Positions 12,281 through 24,200 of a stretch of DNA of 64,000 nucleotides are shown piece by piece. A model generated the notes under the pieces. That model saw only the letters and a list, made by a program, of their open reading frames with translations, had not been told where the DNA came from and did no database searches. How positions within the stretch are numbered: position 1 is the stretch's first letter; each line of letters begins with the position of its first letter. The position numbers and the translations under genes were made by a program. The stretch is from positions 141,274,040 through 141,338,039 of the forward strand of contig CM038214.1 in NCBI GenBank assembly GCA_021442155.1, given 5' to 3'. The stretch comes from Cymbidium sinense (lineage: Eukaryota; Streptophyta; Magnoliopsida; Asparagales; Orchidaceae).

Positions 12281-13240
12281 TATAAAAGGTCCAAAATAAA
12301 TAAATCTTATCCCTTAATGATATTGAACTCATCAAAAGTACTCTTGAAGGGGAGGTTACCTTGCCAAGAAGGATGAGGGTTTGATTGGAGGAAACCATTC
12401 ATGGATTACCAAATAATGAAAACCATCTCAAGAGAAGTCCCAAGCCTATCAAATGAAGGCACTTTCCTACTCTCATGTGGATGGTGTCTGTACTAACAAT
12501 CTTTCTATCATGTAGTTACATTATTTAGACAAGCACAAAGCCAATAAGATCATGAGACTTGATACCATAAGTTTGATGATCAAAGATGTGGATATGGCGC
12601 GATGTCACAATGTCAAATACATGGTGTGGTCCTACACCAACCACCCAACATTCTACATCTTACATTGGCCTCATGGCCATTCGAGTGTTGTGGTACTAAC
12701 ATAGTTGGCCTAATTGATCCTCCTTCTTCCTGGGTCATCGTCATGCTACTATCGACTACTTTTCCAAATGGGCTAAGGTGATTCAAAGAGGCCATAACTT
12801 AGCATGTTTCATTTTTAGAACCATATCAGATATAGGTTTGGATTGCCTTGTTGAATTATATTTAATCATGGTACTGCATTCAAGAGCACTAAGATCAACA
12901 ACTTTACCCAGAGATGTAGAATAGATTAGAAATATTCTATCATCAACTACCCAGGGAAAACAACATCTGAAGATGAACAAACTATCATCCAAATACTAAA
13001 GAAAACACTACAACAATAATAAAGAGCATGAGAAGTTAGTTGAAGCCTTGTGGGCCTACCACCATATAGAACTCCAACTCAAGTAATCCTTTCTCCTTAG
13101 TATGGGTATGAAGCTATTCAACCATTAAGTCCAACTCCCACTAAGGATATTGTTGTGTTTAGAAGAGCATAATGCCAAGTTGTAGAGAAGAGCTCTGGTT
13201 TGGAGGAGAGATGCTTCAGCATGCCAAAACCTCAAATTGT
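12281..13240 (+). pseudogene. Retroelement integrase core, copy A (inactive)
   Basis: This is a degraded DDE integrase. Legible parts are the end of the zinc-binding region near 12590-12625, HWPHGHSSVV, or in the other frame WPFECCGTNIVG (about 12670-12708), and the FNHGTAFKSTKINNFTQ segment at 12861-12910. The first catalytic Asp, in GTDIVG, is Asn here, and the second, in the SDNG-type motif, is also Asn. A stop after EVIT (near 12798) and a stop before KYS (near 12928) recur in copy C. Confidence 0.8.
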
Positions 13241-13550
13241 AAAGATAAAATGATTCAAGCTCAAAACAAGTTGGTTCATCCAAGAGCTTTCCAAGTAGGA
13301 GAACTTATTTTAGTTCAAGGAGACCGATTGTTGTGGAGATGGGAGGCAAGTTTGAACCCACTTGGGAAGCCCTTGCCATAGAGAAGGCCTACCAAGGAGG
13401 ATCTTATCGCTTATTAATCATAAAGAAGCACCCAATGCTTCCAATCAATGGGCTCTACTTAAAGAAATATTATAAATCATGTTTGAAAATGATTATCATT
13501 AATGAAAATTCTATTTTGAATACAATCTCTTCCATGTTGAAAGTATTCTA
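13241..13550 (+). pseudogene. Integrase C-terminal domain, copy A
   Basis: This is the C-terminal DNA-binding end of integrase. It reads KMIQAQNKLVHPRAFQVGEL (13237-13311), then a GGKFEPTWE segment, then PINGLYLKKYY at 13441-13473. The PINGxxLKKYY ending is characteristic of Tat-lineage integrases and supports the classification. Two frames are needed to read the domain. The 33 bases of the final box match copy C exactly (55154-55186). Confidence 0.85.
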
Positions 13551-15050
13551 ATAGCTAATCACATGTGTTTAGTAGAGAACCTGTGCATCCTATCCTTCAT
13601 CACAACACAAACATAAACTAGATAAACACATATCATTTATCTCAGCTACTAAGTTGAGATACCACTCACCAAGAGATCCTTGATTATGGCCCCTACCCTA
13701 CTAATGTGTCACCCTTAGGGTTTTCTTACTTTGGAGGATGTAAGTCTACTACTATTTCCTTCCTTGTCTCACATTAATGAGCACCAGTTTGTAGGCCTCT
13801 TGGTTAAGCTACCAATGTTGTCTTCATTTAAGAGGATGTGAGCTATGCTAAGTCGTTCAATTTGTTTACCCACAAGTCACCCTATTGTTCCCTACTTTAG
13901 AAGATGTAAGTGCTATGCCTTCTTTCTAGGAAAGTTGCACACAAAAGGCAACCTCTTAGGTTGGCTAGCTCTACCCCATGTCCAGTAGACTATCCCTTTG
14001 ATTTTTAAATTTGAGATAGGATAACTCTGATATAGCGCCTTTTCAGTGGGTCCATTACACACTAAGATGGTCCAATAATTAAATCTATCAAAGTTGATCG
14101 AGCTCATAGCCCCAGCGGATTTTCCCTCAATTTGAAGTCAAACTAAACCAAACAAATTATATCAAACCACATGAAATTAAGATAAAATTAATCTTGACTA
14201 CTTTTGAGTTGAATTAAGTCCTCAGCGACATTCACTCAGTAGTCACCCTAGGTCAGGTTCAATTTGTTATGCATCTAATAGGTCACCCCAACTGTTGTTC
14301 CTCATTTGGACGATGTAATTCTGCTATGCCTTTTTCCTAGCACAACCATTGCAAACCAAAAGGCAACCCCCTAGGTTGGCTAGCTCTATCCCATATGTAG
14401 AATATTGGATTTGTAAACCATAAAGTGATATTTCTTAGTAGATCCATCTCACACTAATAGGGTCTATACATTAACTAAGATTAATTTAAACATAATTTGT
14501 TTTTCCCTAGTGGAGTTAAATCACACCCATCTCCCTAGTGGAGCCCCAAATCATAAACAAGTAAAGAAAATAAATCAAATTTAAAAGCAACCTCCCTAGT
14601 GGAGCCAAATTAAACCAACTCCCCCAGAAGAGTCTAAATCATGAAAAACCAACCAAACTCTTATCCCCAGTGGATACATCCCCAAACAAATCTATGAAAT
14701 CAAACTCAAATCAATCAATATAACCCCAATGCTCTAGTGGAAGGTTCATATACCATCTAGTGAACTCAAGCCCATATCTAGTGTGTGCCTCCACATAAAT
14801 TAAAATAAAATAAATTGAAGTACATTTGATCTTAATCCCCGATGGATTATAGATTCTTATCCCTAGCGAATCTTCTTTCCATAAATCATATAATCAAATC
14901 AACTTCAAACCTTATTTTAAGATTTTCATCTTCTATTCCCAAGACCTCACATGTCATGTCTATATGTGTGATCCCTAGGGATCCCCTCCATGGCCTTGAC
15001 ATGGAATTCTCAAATCTTATTTCTTCTTTGCAGCTTTTAATGTTTTAACC
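13551..15050 (+). mobile_element. 3' non-coding region of Tat element, copy A
   Basis: This is the non-coding stretch after pol. It has two parts. First, an internal direct duplication with a period near 400 bp: the block with AGGTTGGCTAGCTCTA at about 13890-14090 recurs at about 14290-14450. Second, from about 14500, a series of CCC(C/T)AGTGGA motifs recurs every 30-65 bp (for example 14507, 14542, 14591, 14665, 14731, with weaker forms to 14970). The same arrangement is present in copy C. Long non-coding 3' regions with tandem repeats are common in Tat/Ogre elements. Confidence 0.65.
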
Positions 15051-16130
15051 AATTTATTCATTCAAATTACATCATGCTAACATTATAATAAATATTTTAT
15101 GATTTATGATGGTGCAAGCTCAAACTAACTATACAATATCATGCTAACATATATAGTGTGAAATAACATTATATTATATTATAATATATGATGTTATATT
15201 ATAATTTACTGTAATATAATATATTGTCTAACATTACACCTCATTAGAATCACTTAAAAAGAATAAATAACAAAAGGTTCTTAAAATATGAATTATTTTC
15301 ATTTTGATTGTAAAATTATTAATTTTCTATTATAAATGCTACAAAATAACTTAATTTTGGTGTTGCTTCTTGGTGTGTGCCATGAATTTGGCCAAATTCT
15401 TCCATCTCAACCTTCAAATTAACATTTTTGTGAGTTTTGACCCAATGTATTATAACAAAAGTAAAACATACTAAAATGTACAATAACATTTAGTAACACA
15501 CCACCACATTCATATATTTGTGAAGTGATATTGTTATGTTCATTATATTTTAATATGGATAATAAATTATCTTACATTACACCTTAAAATGAATCACCTT
15601 AAGCAAAAAATTTATCAAATTTGGTTGAAAAATGAACATTTATTTTGGATGCAAAATTTCATTCTTTTGATTAAATGACACACCATAGCACACCCCTAAT
15701 GATATTCCCTAAAGCTTAACTTAAATGTGGACAAATCCCATCATCACAACCTATAAATTAGTATCTTTATGAATTATACCAATACAAACTCTACTAGATC
15801 ATACTATAACAAAATAAAATATGCTAAACAAAAAGTAGTAATACACAATAGTATGCTATAATGCATGATGCTAACTATGTCATGGCATCTTATAATATAA
15901 TACATTATAACATATTATATTATATAATATTACATATCACATCACAAGGGATTGCTTAAGATAAAAAATCATAAATTTAGTCTAAATAATAAAAAAAACT
16001 ATATATTTTAGTCATATCACTTACATATTTTAAATTAAAATCATATATTATGATGAAATGCTCTACTATTATGATTTTGGCCAAATTCCACCATTTTAAA
16101 GTCTAAATCAATAATTTTATAAATAATGTT
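15051..16130. repeat. AT-rich segment between element and array (first copy)
   Basis: This segment of about 1.1 kb is nearly identical to 56911-57985 and lies in the same place, just before a telomere-like array. It has no credible reading frame. It includes near-palindromic ATATTATAAT runs at about 15160-15230 and 15890-15940. It may be LTR-derived or an independent spacer; nothing in the sequence decides this. Confidence 0.7.
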
Positions 16131-18423
16131 TTAATTTAGGGTTTGTGGGTTAGGGTTTAGAGTTTAGGATTTAGGGTTTATGGTTTATATATGATATGGA
16201 TTTGAGTGAGTTTAGGGTTGAGTGACATGGTAGGATTTTATGGTTTAGGGAGAGTTTAGAATTTTAGGTTAGGAGAATTTTAGGTATTTTGGGTTTAGGG
16301 TATTAGGGTGGTATTAGGGTTTAGGATTTTTTATAGGGTTATTTTTAAAATTAAGTAAACCCACAGGTTTAAGTTTATTTAGTTTATTTGTTATTTACAT
16401 ATTTAGTTTATTATTTATTTTTAAAGTTTATTTTATTTTAATTTAGTTTATTTATTTTTTATTTAGGTTTATTTTATTTATTATTTATTTATTTAGTTGT
16501 GTTTTATTTTATTTTATTTAGTTTAGGTTTTATTTTTATTTTAAGTTTAGGTTTAGATTTCTTTTTTTTTTTTAGTTTATTTTAGGTTTATTTTAGGTTT
16601 TATTTTAGTTAGGATAAGGTTTATTTTTAGCTTATTTTATTTTATTTAGTTTAGGTTTAGGTTTAAATTTAGTTTATTTTAGTTTTAATTTATGTTTTAT
16701 TTATTTTAGTTTATTTTATTTTATTTTTGGTTTAGTTTTTTTTTATTTTGTTTATTTTATTTTCATTTTAGGTATAGATTTTTTTTAGTTTAGGGATTAG
16801 GTTTTATTATTTATTTATTTTTTGGTTTTATTTTTAAATTTATTTTTAGGTTTAGGTTTTTATTTTATTTTTTTAGTTTTATTTTAATTTTAGTTTTTAT
16901 TTTATTTAGGTTTTTTATTCTAAGGTTTATTTTATTTTTTAGTAGTTAGTTTTATTTATTTTATTTTATTTTATTTCATTTTAGTTTAGGTTTTAGTTTA
17001 TTTATTTTATTTTATTTTTTATAGGTTTAGGTTTATATTTTATTTAGGTTTTATAGATTTAGATTTTGATTTGGGATTAGGTTTAGTAGGTTTTTAAGTT
17101 TAGGGTAGGGTTATGGTTTATTTATCTAATTTGATTTCATTTTTATTCCAAGATTTAAGTTTAGAATAATTTTAATATTTTAGTTACTTTGTAGGTTTTG
17201 GTTGTGGTTTTTATCAGGCTAGGTTTATTTAGGATTTTTCAGTGAGGGTTTATATAGGGTTTAGGTTTAGGGTGGGTTTGGTTAGGGGACAGGGCCTTTT
17301 AGATTTAGGGTTTAGTCAGGATAGATAGTCATGGTATTTAGGGATTTATTTCAGCATAATCAGGTCTCATGAGCCCAATTAGTTAGGTTTATTATGTGGC
17401 CCATGATTCAGTGGTTTGGCTCAGTTTTAGGACAAGATAAGATGGTAGTAATGTTTAGTCCAGGGCCATACCCAGAGCCCAGTTTCAGGCATTTTAAGTG
17501 GCCTTAGTATTAGATTTCTATTTTATTTTATTTAGTTTTATTCAGTAGGCCAGGTATTTGTTTTAGTTTTATTTAGATTTTTTTTATTTTGGTAGGTCAT
17601 TTATGATTTAAAGTTTTGTGGTTTGTGGTCCTATGTTTTTTTGATTTTATAATTTTAAAATTTAGTTAATTTGGTTTAGTTTATTTAATATTTTTTTTTA
17701 TTTATTTTAGTTTATTATATATTTTTTACTTGATTTAGTTTTATTTTAATTTAATTTTAATTTAATTAATTTATTTTATTTTATTTTTATTTTTTTTAGG
17801 TTTAGTTTTATTTAGTTTATTATTTTGTTTTAGTTTATTTTATTTTAATTTGGTTTAGTTTTTTTAGTTTTTTTTTTATTTTATTTTTTTAGGTTTAGGT
17901 TTTTGTTTATTTAGGTTTATTTTAGGTTTTATTTTATTTAGTTTTTTAGGTTTATTTTATTTTTATTTTATTTTATTTATTTAGGTTTAGGATTAGGTTT
18001 TTATTTTAGGTTTAGGTTTAGTTTATTTTAGTTTTAGTTTATTTTAGGTAGGTTTATATTTTATCATTTAGGTTTTTTTGTTTTTTTATTTTGTATATTT
18101 TTAGGTTATATTTAGATTATTATAGGTAGTTTATTTATTTATATATTATTTATCTAGTTTATTTTATTTTATTTTATTTTAGTTTAGGTTTATTTATTTA
18201 TTTTAGTCCAGTTTTATTTATTTATTTTATTTTAGTTTTATTTAGTTTAAATTAGCTTTTAGGTTTGGTTTAGTGGTATGAAGTTTATTAGGTTTGGGTA
18301 TAGTGGGGTTTAGAGTTTTCCTTTTAGTTTGGTTAGGGTTTGGGGGTAGTGTTTTGGGTTTTAGAGGCTTGGGTAGGGTTTAGTAAGTAGGTTCAAGTTT
18401 GTTTAGGGTTTTGTGTTTTTAGT
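16131..18423 (+). repeat. Degenerate telomere-like array 1a
   Basis: The segment consists of TTTAGGG and derived words (TTTAGG, TTTATTTTA, TTTAGTTTAGG), always with the G-rich strand on plus. C is almost absent over long stretches. A recurrent marker TTAAGTAAACCCACAGG lies at 16351-16367. The internal word order at about 16600-16960 matches 58560-58900, so the array has a higher-order organisation rather than random decay. It is interstitial, not a chromosome end. Confidence 0.85.
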
Positions 18424-18833
18424 TTTTTTTTTAAATAGGGAACAAATTCATATTCAATGTTTCTTATTATCGATTTTATTAACTAAGTAACACATCAAGT
18501 ATTCTAAGACACAAGCAACGACATGGATAAAAATGAGCACATAGAATAAAAAATACTTTAGATAACTAGAACTATAAAGACACGCCCATAAGCAGATATG
18601 ACCATTCTTTAGTTTCTCCGCTCCCATCAACCTCCCTGCCTAGGTGCATTCACCATCATATCCTCGATCTTTTCGGCCACCACCACAATCAACCTCCATC
18701 GCCTCCTTATAACCAGTTTGGCACCACCTCCATATTCTCCAACACCTCCAAATCCCATCACCAGCATAACCGCCTTTTCCATGAGATCTAGCAGCCTTGT
18801 TAACTGGCATGTTCCCACCAGGTTTGCCCATTA
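18424..18833 (-). pseudogene. Poly(A)-tailed 3' fragment of a glycine-rich protein mRNA, copy 1
   Basis: On the minus strand this is the 3' end of an mRNA for a Gly/Arg-rich (RGG-like) protein, then a 3' UTR of about 190 nt, then a poly(A) tail, seen as a T-tract at 18424-18432. The gene-strand start near 18831 reads MGKPGGN; later parts read HGKGGY and GGGRKDRGYDGE, and the end is shifted in frame compared with the other copies. The insert is 5'-truncated and lies inside the telomere-like array. Four relatives are at 19528, 40705, 42748 and 47045. The parent could be an RNA-binding glycine-rich protein; I cannot name it. Confidence 0.75.
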
Positions 18834-19527
18834 GGTTTATTAGGTTTAGTTATTAAGCAGGGTTTAGGTTTATTTTTAATTTATTTAGTTACTTTATATT
18901 TAGGTTTAGGAATGGGGTTTAAAGTTTTATTCTTTGGTTTTAGTTTAGGTTTAGGTTTAGTTTAGTTTAGGTTTATTTTAGGTTTGTATTTAATGTTGTG
19001 GTTTAGGATTAGATTTTGGTTTTAGGTTTTAGTTTAGGTTTAGTTAGGTCTTTGTGGTAGGGTTTATTTTATCATTTGGCTCATTGAAGGTTTATAGTTT
19101 AGTTTATTTAGAGTTTAGGTTTATGTTTTTGGGTTTATTTTTTATTTTTAGTATTAGGTCAGTTTAGTTTATTTTATTTTCATTTTTTTAGTTTTAGAGT
19201 TTAGTTTATTTTATTTATTTAGGTATTTATTATTATAGGTTTAGGTTTTATTTATTTTATCTTATTTATTATCCATGTTTAGTTTATTTTATTTTGGTTT
19301 TATTTTAAGTTTTATTATATTAGTTTAGTTTAGGTTTATTTATTTATTTTATTTTAGGTTTTATTTAGTTTAGGTTTAAAGTTTTAGCTTTTAGGGTTTA
19401 GTGGTTTATGGTGGGTGGTCAGTTTAGTTTAGGGTGAGTTTTATGGGGTTTAGTGTTTTGGAGGTTTTGGGGGTGGTTTAGTTTAGGTTTATGGTTCAAG
19501 TTTTTGTTTAGGATTTTGGGTTTTTAG
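18834..19527 (+). repeat. Telomere-like array 1b
   Basis: TTTAGG/TTTATT-type repeat between two GRP fragments, with the G-rich strand on plus. No other feature is seen. Confidence 0.85.
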
Positions 19528-19996
19528 TTTTTTTGAACAAGGAACAAATTCATATTCAACATTTCTTTTTTTGATTTCATCAACTAACACACCAAATATT
19601 CTAAGACACAAGCAATGACATGGATAAAAAATGAGCACACATAGAATAAAAAAATACTTTAGATAACTTGAACCATCTCTATTGTAAATACATAGTTCCA
19701 TAAGTAGTAGATCAAATCGACCATCCTTTAGTTTCACCAGTTCCCATCAGAACCTCCCCGACCTCTCGAGTTGCGGAATCCACCATCATATCCTCGATCT
19801 TTCCTCTCGCCACCACCAACTGTAACCTCAATCACTCTCCCACATCCATAACCACCAGCCCACATATCCATATTCCAACACCTCCAAATCCCCACCACCA
19901 CCATGTGATAATCACCTCTTTGCCTCCACCGCCAGATCTATTGAGCCTTATTAATTCCATGTTCCAAACCATCAAGGTTCTGCCCATTCTTGGTAG
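19528..19996 (-). pseudogene. Poly(A)-tailed 3' fragment of a glycine-rich protein mRNA, copy 2
   Basis: The T-tract at 19528-19534 is the reverse complement of a poly(A) tail. Reading the minus strand from about 19995, a KNGQNLDG segment and glycine-rich coding lead to RKDRGYDGG, an NSRGRGGSDGNW ending, and a stop near 19735. The 3' UTR then runs to the tail. Single-base changes and short losses shift the frame, so it is not a gene. This copy preserves the C-terminal peptide best and serves as reference for the others. Confidence 0.78.
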
Positions 19997-20420
19997 ATTT
20001 AGGTAGGTTTATTAAGTCTTAGGGTTTGGTTTATTTTTAATTTATTTAGTTACTTTATACCAGGTTTAGGATTAGGGTGGGGTAGGTGTAGGATTAGGTT
20101 TAGGGTGTGAGTTTGATTGGGTGGGTTAGGGTTTATGCAGGTTTAGAGGTCATTTAGTGTGGTGGTTTAGGGTTTAGGGTTTAGGGTGAGTAGGGTTTGA
20201 AGAGTGTGGGAGGTCAGATTTGTGAGAGGGGTTTAGGTTTGTGGTGTGATAGGGTTTAGGGTTTAGTGGGTTGTGGAGGGTTTGAGGGTTTAGGTTTATG
20301 GTTTTAGGGTGGTTAGGTTTAGGTTTGTGGTTTAGGGATTAGTGTATGTTTAGGGGTTTAGGTTTTGAATGATTTAGGGTTTAGGGTTAGCTTATGGTTT
20401 AGGGTTTGGGTTTAGGGTTT
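19997..20420 (+). repeat. Telomere-like array 1c
   Basis: A G-rich TTTAGGG/GTTTAGG repeat that ends abruptly at about 20420, where the tail of block L begins (TTTGACCAATT, matching 7796). The junction is sharp. Confidence 0.8.
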
Positions 20421-21589
20421 ATTTGACCAATTAAAGATGATTGTAGGCTTTGGTTTCAATTATTTTGAATTTGGTTTTATTTAGGCTAAGTAGGTCAGTT
20501 GGGTTCAATTGGGTTCAATTGGGTCCAATCATGGCTTTGGTCAAGTTCAACAATCAATTTGGAATGAACTTGAGCCATTAGTTGCAATCAATTTGGATTA
20601 TATTTTGATTAGACCTAATTTAGTATTTTAGAATTTGGGTCAAGTGGACCAATTGGGTTTAGTTTGATTTTGGGTTGAGTTTGATTTAGTTGAATTTATA
20701 TATGGATTTGGGATTGACATATAAATTCAACCGCAATGGCTTGGGTTCAAATGGGTTTTTTTCATTTGAACATTTCATGTCAAAAGGGTTAAGTTGGGTT
20801 TGACTTGGGTTGATTTTGTTTGGCTTGATGATTGTAAATTTCATTTATATTAATATGATTGAAGGTATGATTGATGAGAAAATCAATTGAATTTGGGTTT
20901 TGGAATGAAGGAATTTGCTAAGTCCATGGAGTTGGGTCATGTGGCTTAGGTTTGTATTTTGATTTAGTTTGATTTAGTTTTACTGATTTAAATGTATATT
21001 TCATTTAAATTTTTGAAGATGATTGAAAATATGATTGATTCGTGAGAAAATCAATCGAGTTTGACTTGATTTGGATTAAGATTTGGCTAAGTCCATGTGA
21101 TAGGTCATACGGCTGAAGGATTTTGATTTAATTTGATGTAGTTTGATTTAGTTTTTATCATTTGAATGTAGATTTGATTTATATTTAGATGATTGAAGAT
21201 ATAAATTGATTATGAGAAAATTAATTGATTTTGGATTGATTTGGATTAATATTTGGCTAAGTCCATGGGATAAGTCATATGGCTTAGGATGGGTTTCAAG
21301 TTTGAATTTGATCATGGGCTTTAATCATTTGATTTTGGAATTTGGGTTTGGATTTGGATTTGAATTTGAATTGAACTTGAGGTTTGGTTTGAGAAGGTGA
21401 ACCTAATTAATTTGGGTTATAGGTGGATTATCCTAATTCCTAAGGAAAACCTAATCTATGGTTAACCCTTGTAAGTCTTTGGGCCTAGGTTAAGTGTTTA
21501 TCTAATTGTTAAAATTGTCTTATGGTTAGATGTCTAGAAGACTCTAAAGATGGGAAGATTGAATCAAGACTCCAAAAGTGAGGTCAATG
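20421..21589 (-). mobile_element. Right part of block L in antisense, copy B
   Basis: This matches the last 1.4 kb of the copy A block (7796-9252), shortened by small deletions, and ends with GAGGTCAATG before the protease resumes at about 21590. It shows that copy B carried the same L insertion at the same protease position. Everything left of the 7796 equivalent is replaced by the array. It is non-coding. Confidence 0.75.
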
Positions 21590-21800
21590 TCTTAGGCTCC
21601 ATAGTGTTGCCCTAGATGATTGGAAGACCAAAGACAAGTTTCACAATATAACTGATACATCTTTTAATGCTTTGCGGGAGACCATGGATACATGATAACA
21701 ACATAGTTCCATCTCTACATCGTATAAAGTTTGTGAGTGGTGGGATTGTCATGTCAAAGGAGATCTCAAGCCATTTACGCTCAAGAGGTGAAGATATATA
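21590..21800 (+). pseudogene. Aspartic protease C-terminal half, copy B
   Basis: Degraded counterpart of 9253-9470. Fragments of the GSIVLP segment (21600) and of the GRPWIHD segment (about 21676-21700) can be read only across frameshifts. It lies immediately after the L remnant and before the polypurine tract. Confidence 0.65.
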
Positions 21801-21856
21801 TGCTTACTACCTCCCTTAAAATCAATAAGTCTATTTTTGTGAACTTGGGCAAAGTT

Positions 21857-21949
21857 AAAAAAAAAAAAAGAAAAAGGAAAAGAAAAATAAAGAGAAAAAG
21901 AAAAAGAAAAGAAGAGAGAAAATGAAAAAGAAAATAAAAGGGAGAGGAA
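21857..21949 (+). repeat. Polypurine tract / Lys-Arg-rich linker, copy B
   Basis: A near-pure A/G run. In the frame that follows FVNLGKV (about 21835) it is read as a run of Lys and Arg of over 20 residues. Position and flanks match copies A and C, so the tract is a fixed part of this family's pol rather than a chance expansion. Confidence 0.8.
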
Positions 21950-22840
21950 ATAGACTTGGAGGAGGATATGGAGCATGACATTAGATTCCAGCCACAGTTT
22001 ATTACTCCATTCAAACATATGGGTAGACGACCTCCACCGGAAGAGGAAGAGGAGAGGTAGTGTGGGTGGAAAACCTCCTTATTGGCACCCAATAAAAAGA
22101 TATGTCCCGCTACTAGAGTACACCTATCCATATAGACTTAGAATCTAGTTCATATGATGAGTCTTATATGGTTAGCACACTGACTCTTCTCATAGTAGAT
22201 TTTATAAAATGTGAGACTTGAGATAGATAGTGATGAAGATTAGGCTCCAAAGCAAAGCATAAGTGTATTCAAGTCTATATGTAAAATAGTTAGGCATCAG
22301 TTGGGAACCTTAGCTCTAACCCCACTTGTCCCTCAAAAAGTCAAGGGTTTAGTAGTAAAGGAAGTCCCTAAGTCATTCACAAGTGTGAAGACTCAGAGGT
22401 TCTTTCTGGGAGCATCATCCTCAAGTCAAGAAGTTGATGTAGAACTTGATGATGATTCATATAAACATTTAATAGAATTACCCTCTTCTTTGCTTGTAAT
22501 CATAATTTAGCAAAGAAAGGGTTAATCCCACATACTATCAAAGAATATGGAAGAACAAATGCAAAATATCTCAATCAAGTCAGACAAGGATTCATAACAA
22601 TGGGTCTAGTCAATGATGATGATTATGGCTTAGTCATCACCAATCATTTGAAATCTGATAGGTTCTTTTCAAATCACATTAACTCATATGAGGATCTATG
22701 CTTAGAAACTTCAGATGATCCAGATGATTTTGAAGTCAAAGATGCACCGCCAGAGTTTGAAGAAGAGATCAAGTCAATCATCGATGAGCTCAAGGAAATC
22801 AACTTAGGGACTGAATAAGATCCATACATATGCATTTTTT
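21950..22840 (+). pseudogene. Protease-RT connector, copy B
   Basis: Best-preserved version of the connector. Readable parts are LALTPLVPQKVKGLVVKE (about 22304-22357), SSSSQEVDVELDDDSYKHL (about 22418-22474) and an acidic DDPDDFEVKDAPPEFEEEIK segment (about 22716-22775). It is Ser/Asp/Glu-rich without an enzymatic motif. Several stops interrupt it. Confidence 0.65.
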
Positions 22841-23500
22841 GTTGAATGAAATTGAAACTAATGACATAGTTAGGCTGTTGACTGAGCTTAATGATTCCTT
22901 TGCATGGAGTAATGAAGAGATGCCTGGATTGGCTCCTAATGTTGCAATCCATAAACCAACAATAGAGCTTACTAACCCTATCAAGCAAGCTCCTAGATGC
23001 ATGCAATTAGACATAGAACAATAAGTCATTTCTGAAGTCAAGAAACTGATCGATGCTGGCTTCATCCAAAAGAAATACAATACCGTTAGCAGTCATCCTA
23101 GTTAAGAAAAAGAATGGTCAAATTCACATATGAGTCAATTTTAGGGATTTAAATAAGGCATGTCCAAAAGATGAATTTTTACTACCAATATCGATGCTGA
23201 TGTGGAAATTGCCTCATTTCATGTAGCCTTCTCTTTCATAGATGGCTCATCTAGATATTACCAAATAAAGATGGCCAATATTAAAGAAACACCGCTTTTA
23301 GAACCTCGAATCTATAAGGCATGCCTTTCACCTTAAAAAATGGGTGATACATTCCGGCTATGACTTGAATCTTTGATGAACTTATTCAGCATCAAGTTGA
23401 GTGCTATGTCGATGATCTTGTGGTCAAAAGTAGAGAAAAGGAAGATCATGTCTTTAACTCGAGAGTAATTTTTGAACAATTAAGACAATTTAACCTCAAA
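22841..23500 (+). pseudogene. Ty3/gypsy reverse transcriptase, copy B
   Basis: It begins with an SFAWSNEEMPGLAPN segment (about 22890-22940) and a KQAPRCMQLDIEQ segment, then KLIDAGFIQKK. The CPKD-containing finger region and the palm are broken by frameshifts. The catalytic box CYVDDLVVKS is intact at 23402-23431, unlike in copies A and C, and the two stops shared by A and C near the thumb are absent here. Copy B is therefore a separate lineage, although also dead. Confidence 0.82.
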
Positions 23501-24200
23501 ATTAACCTCTAAAGTGTGCATTTCAAGTAGCTTCAAAAAAATTCCTTGCATTTGTTGTCCAACACTAGGGAATCAAAATTGATCCTGTGATGGCCAAGGT
23601 AATATTAGAAAAGACACCCTCTAAAAGTTTAACTCAGCTTAGATAATTACAAGGGTAGTTGGCATATCTAAGAAGCTTTATATCCAACCAATCGGGAAGG
23701 TGTTAGCCATTCTCACTTGGATGCCAAGTTCAAGTAGGATGACAAATATGAGCATGGCTCAAGATATCAAGTATTACCGATGATGTCGCTTTACCAGATC
23801 TCAAGCCGCTCATACTTTACACTACTATGTTAGATGACTCTTTTGGTACTTTTTTTGGCCCAAGCCAATGACGAAGGGAAGGAAAATGTAATCTACTACC
23901 TCAGCCATTGCCTAATTTGTACTGAGGCTAATTATCCACCCATTGGGAAGCATTGCCTAGCTTTAATCTTTGCATCCCAAAAGATACAACACTACATGCT
24001 TCCTCATAAGGTGAAATTAATCTCTAGGATCAATCCACTAGAGTATCTCATGATACAACCGACACTATCTTAATGGTTAGTAAAATGGTCCATGATCTTC
24101 TCACAGTTTGACATTACCTTCGTACCCCTCTACGCATTGAAAGGATAAGTGCTAATGGATTTCTTAGCAGCACACCCACTTCCGGCTAACTCTCCGCTTA
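23501..24200 (+). pseudogene. RT connection and first RNase H, copy B
   Basis: The segment at about 23854-24073 is an open frame with AQANDEGKENVIYYLSHCL, PPIGKHCLALIFASQKIQHY and INPLEYLMIQPTLS, which is the Ty3-type RNase H and the connection to the next domain. The part before it (23501-23850) is frame-shifted. The tail to 24200 holds an FLAAHPLP segment in a further frame. Confidence 0.75.

Noticed and set aside
21737..21925. Lys/Arg-rich open frame as a small basic or nuclear protein
   Set aside because: It is the polypurine tract inside decayed pol, seen in three copies at the same place.
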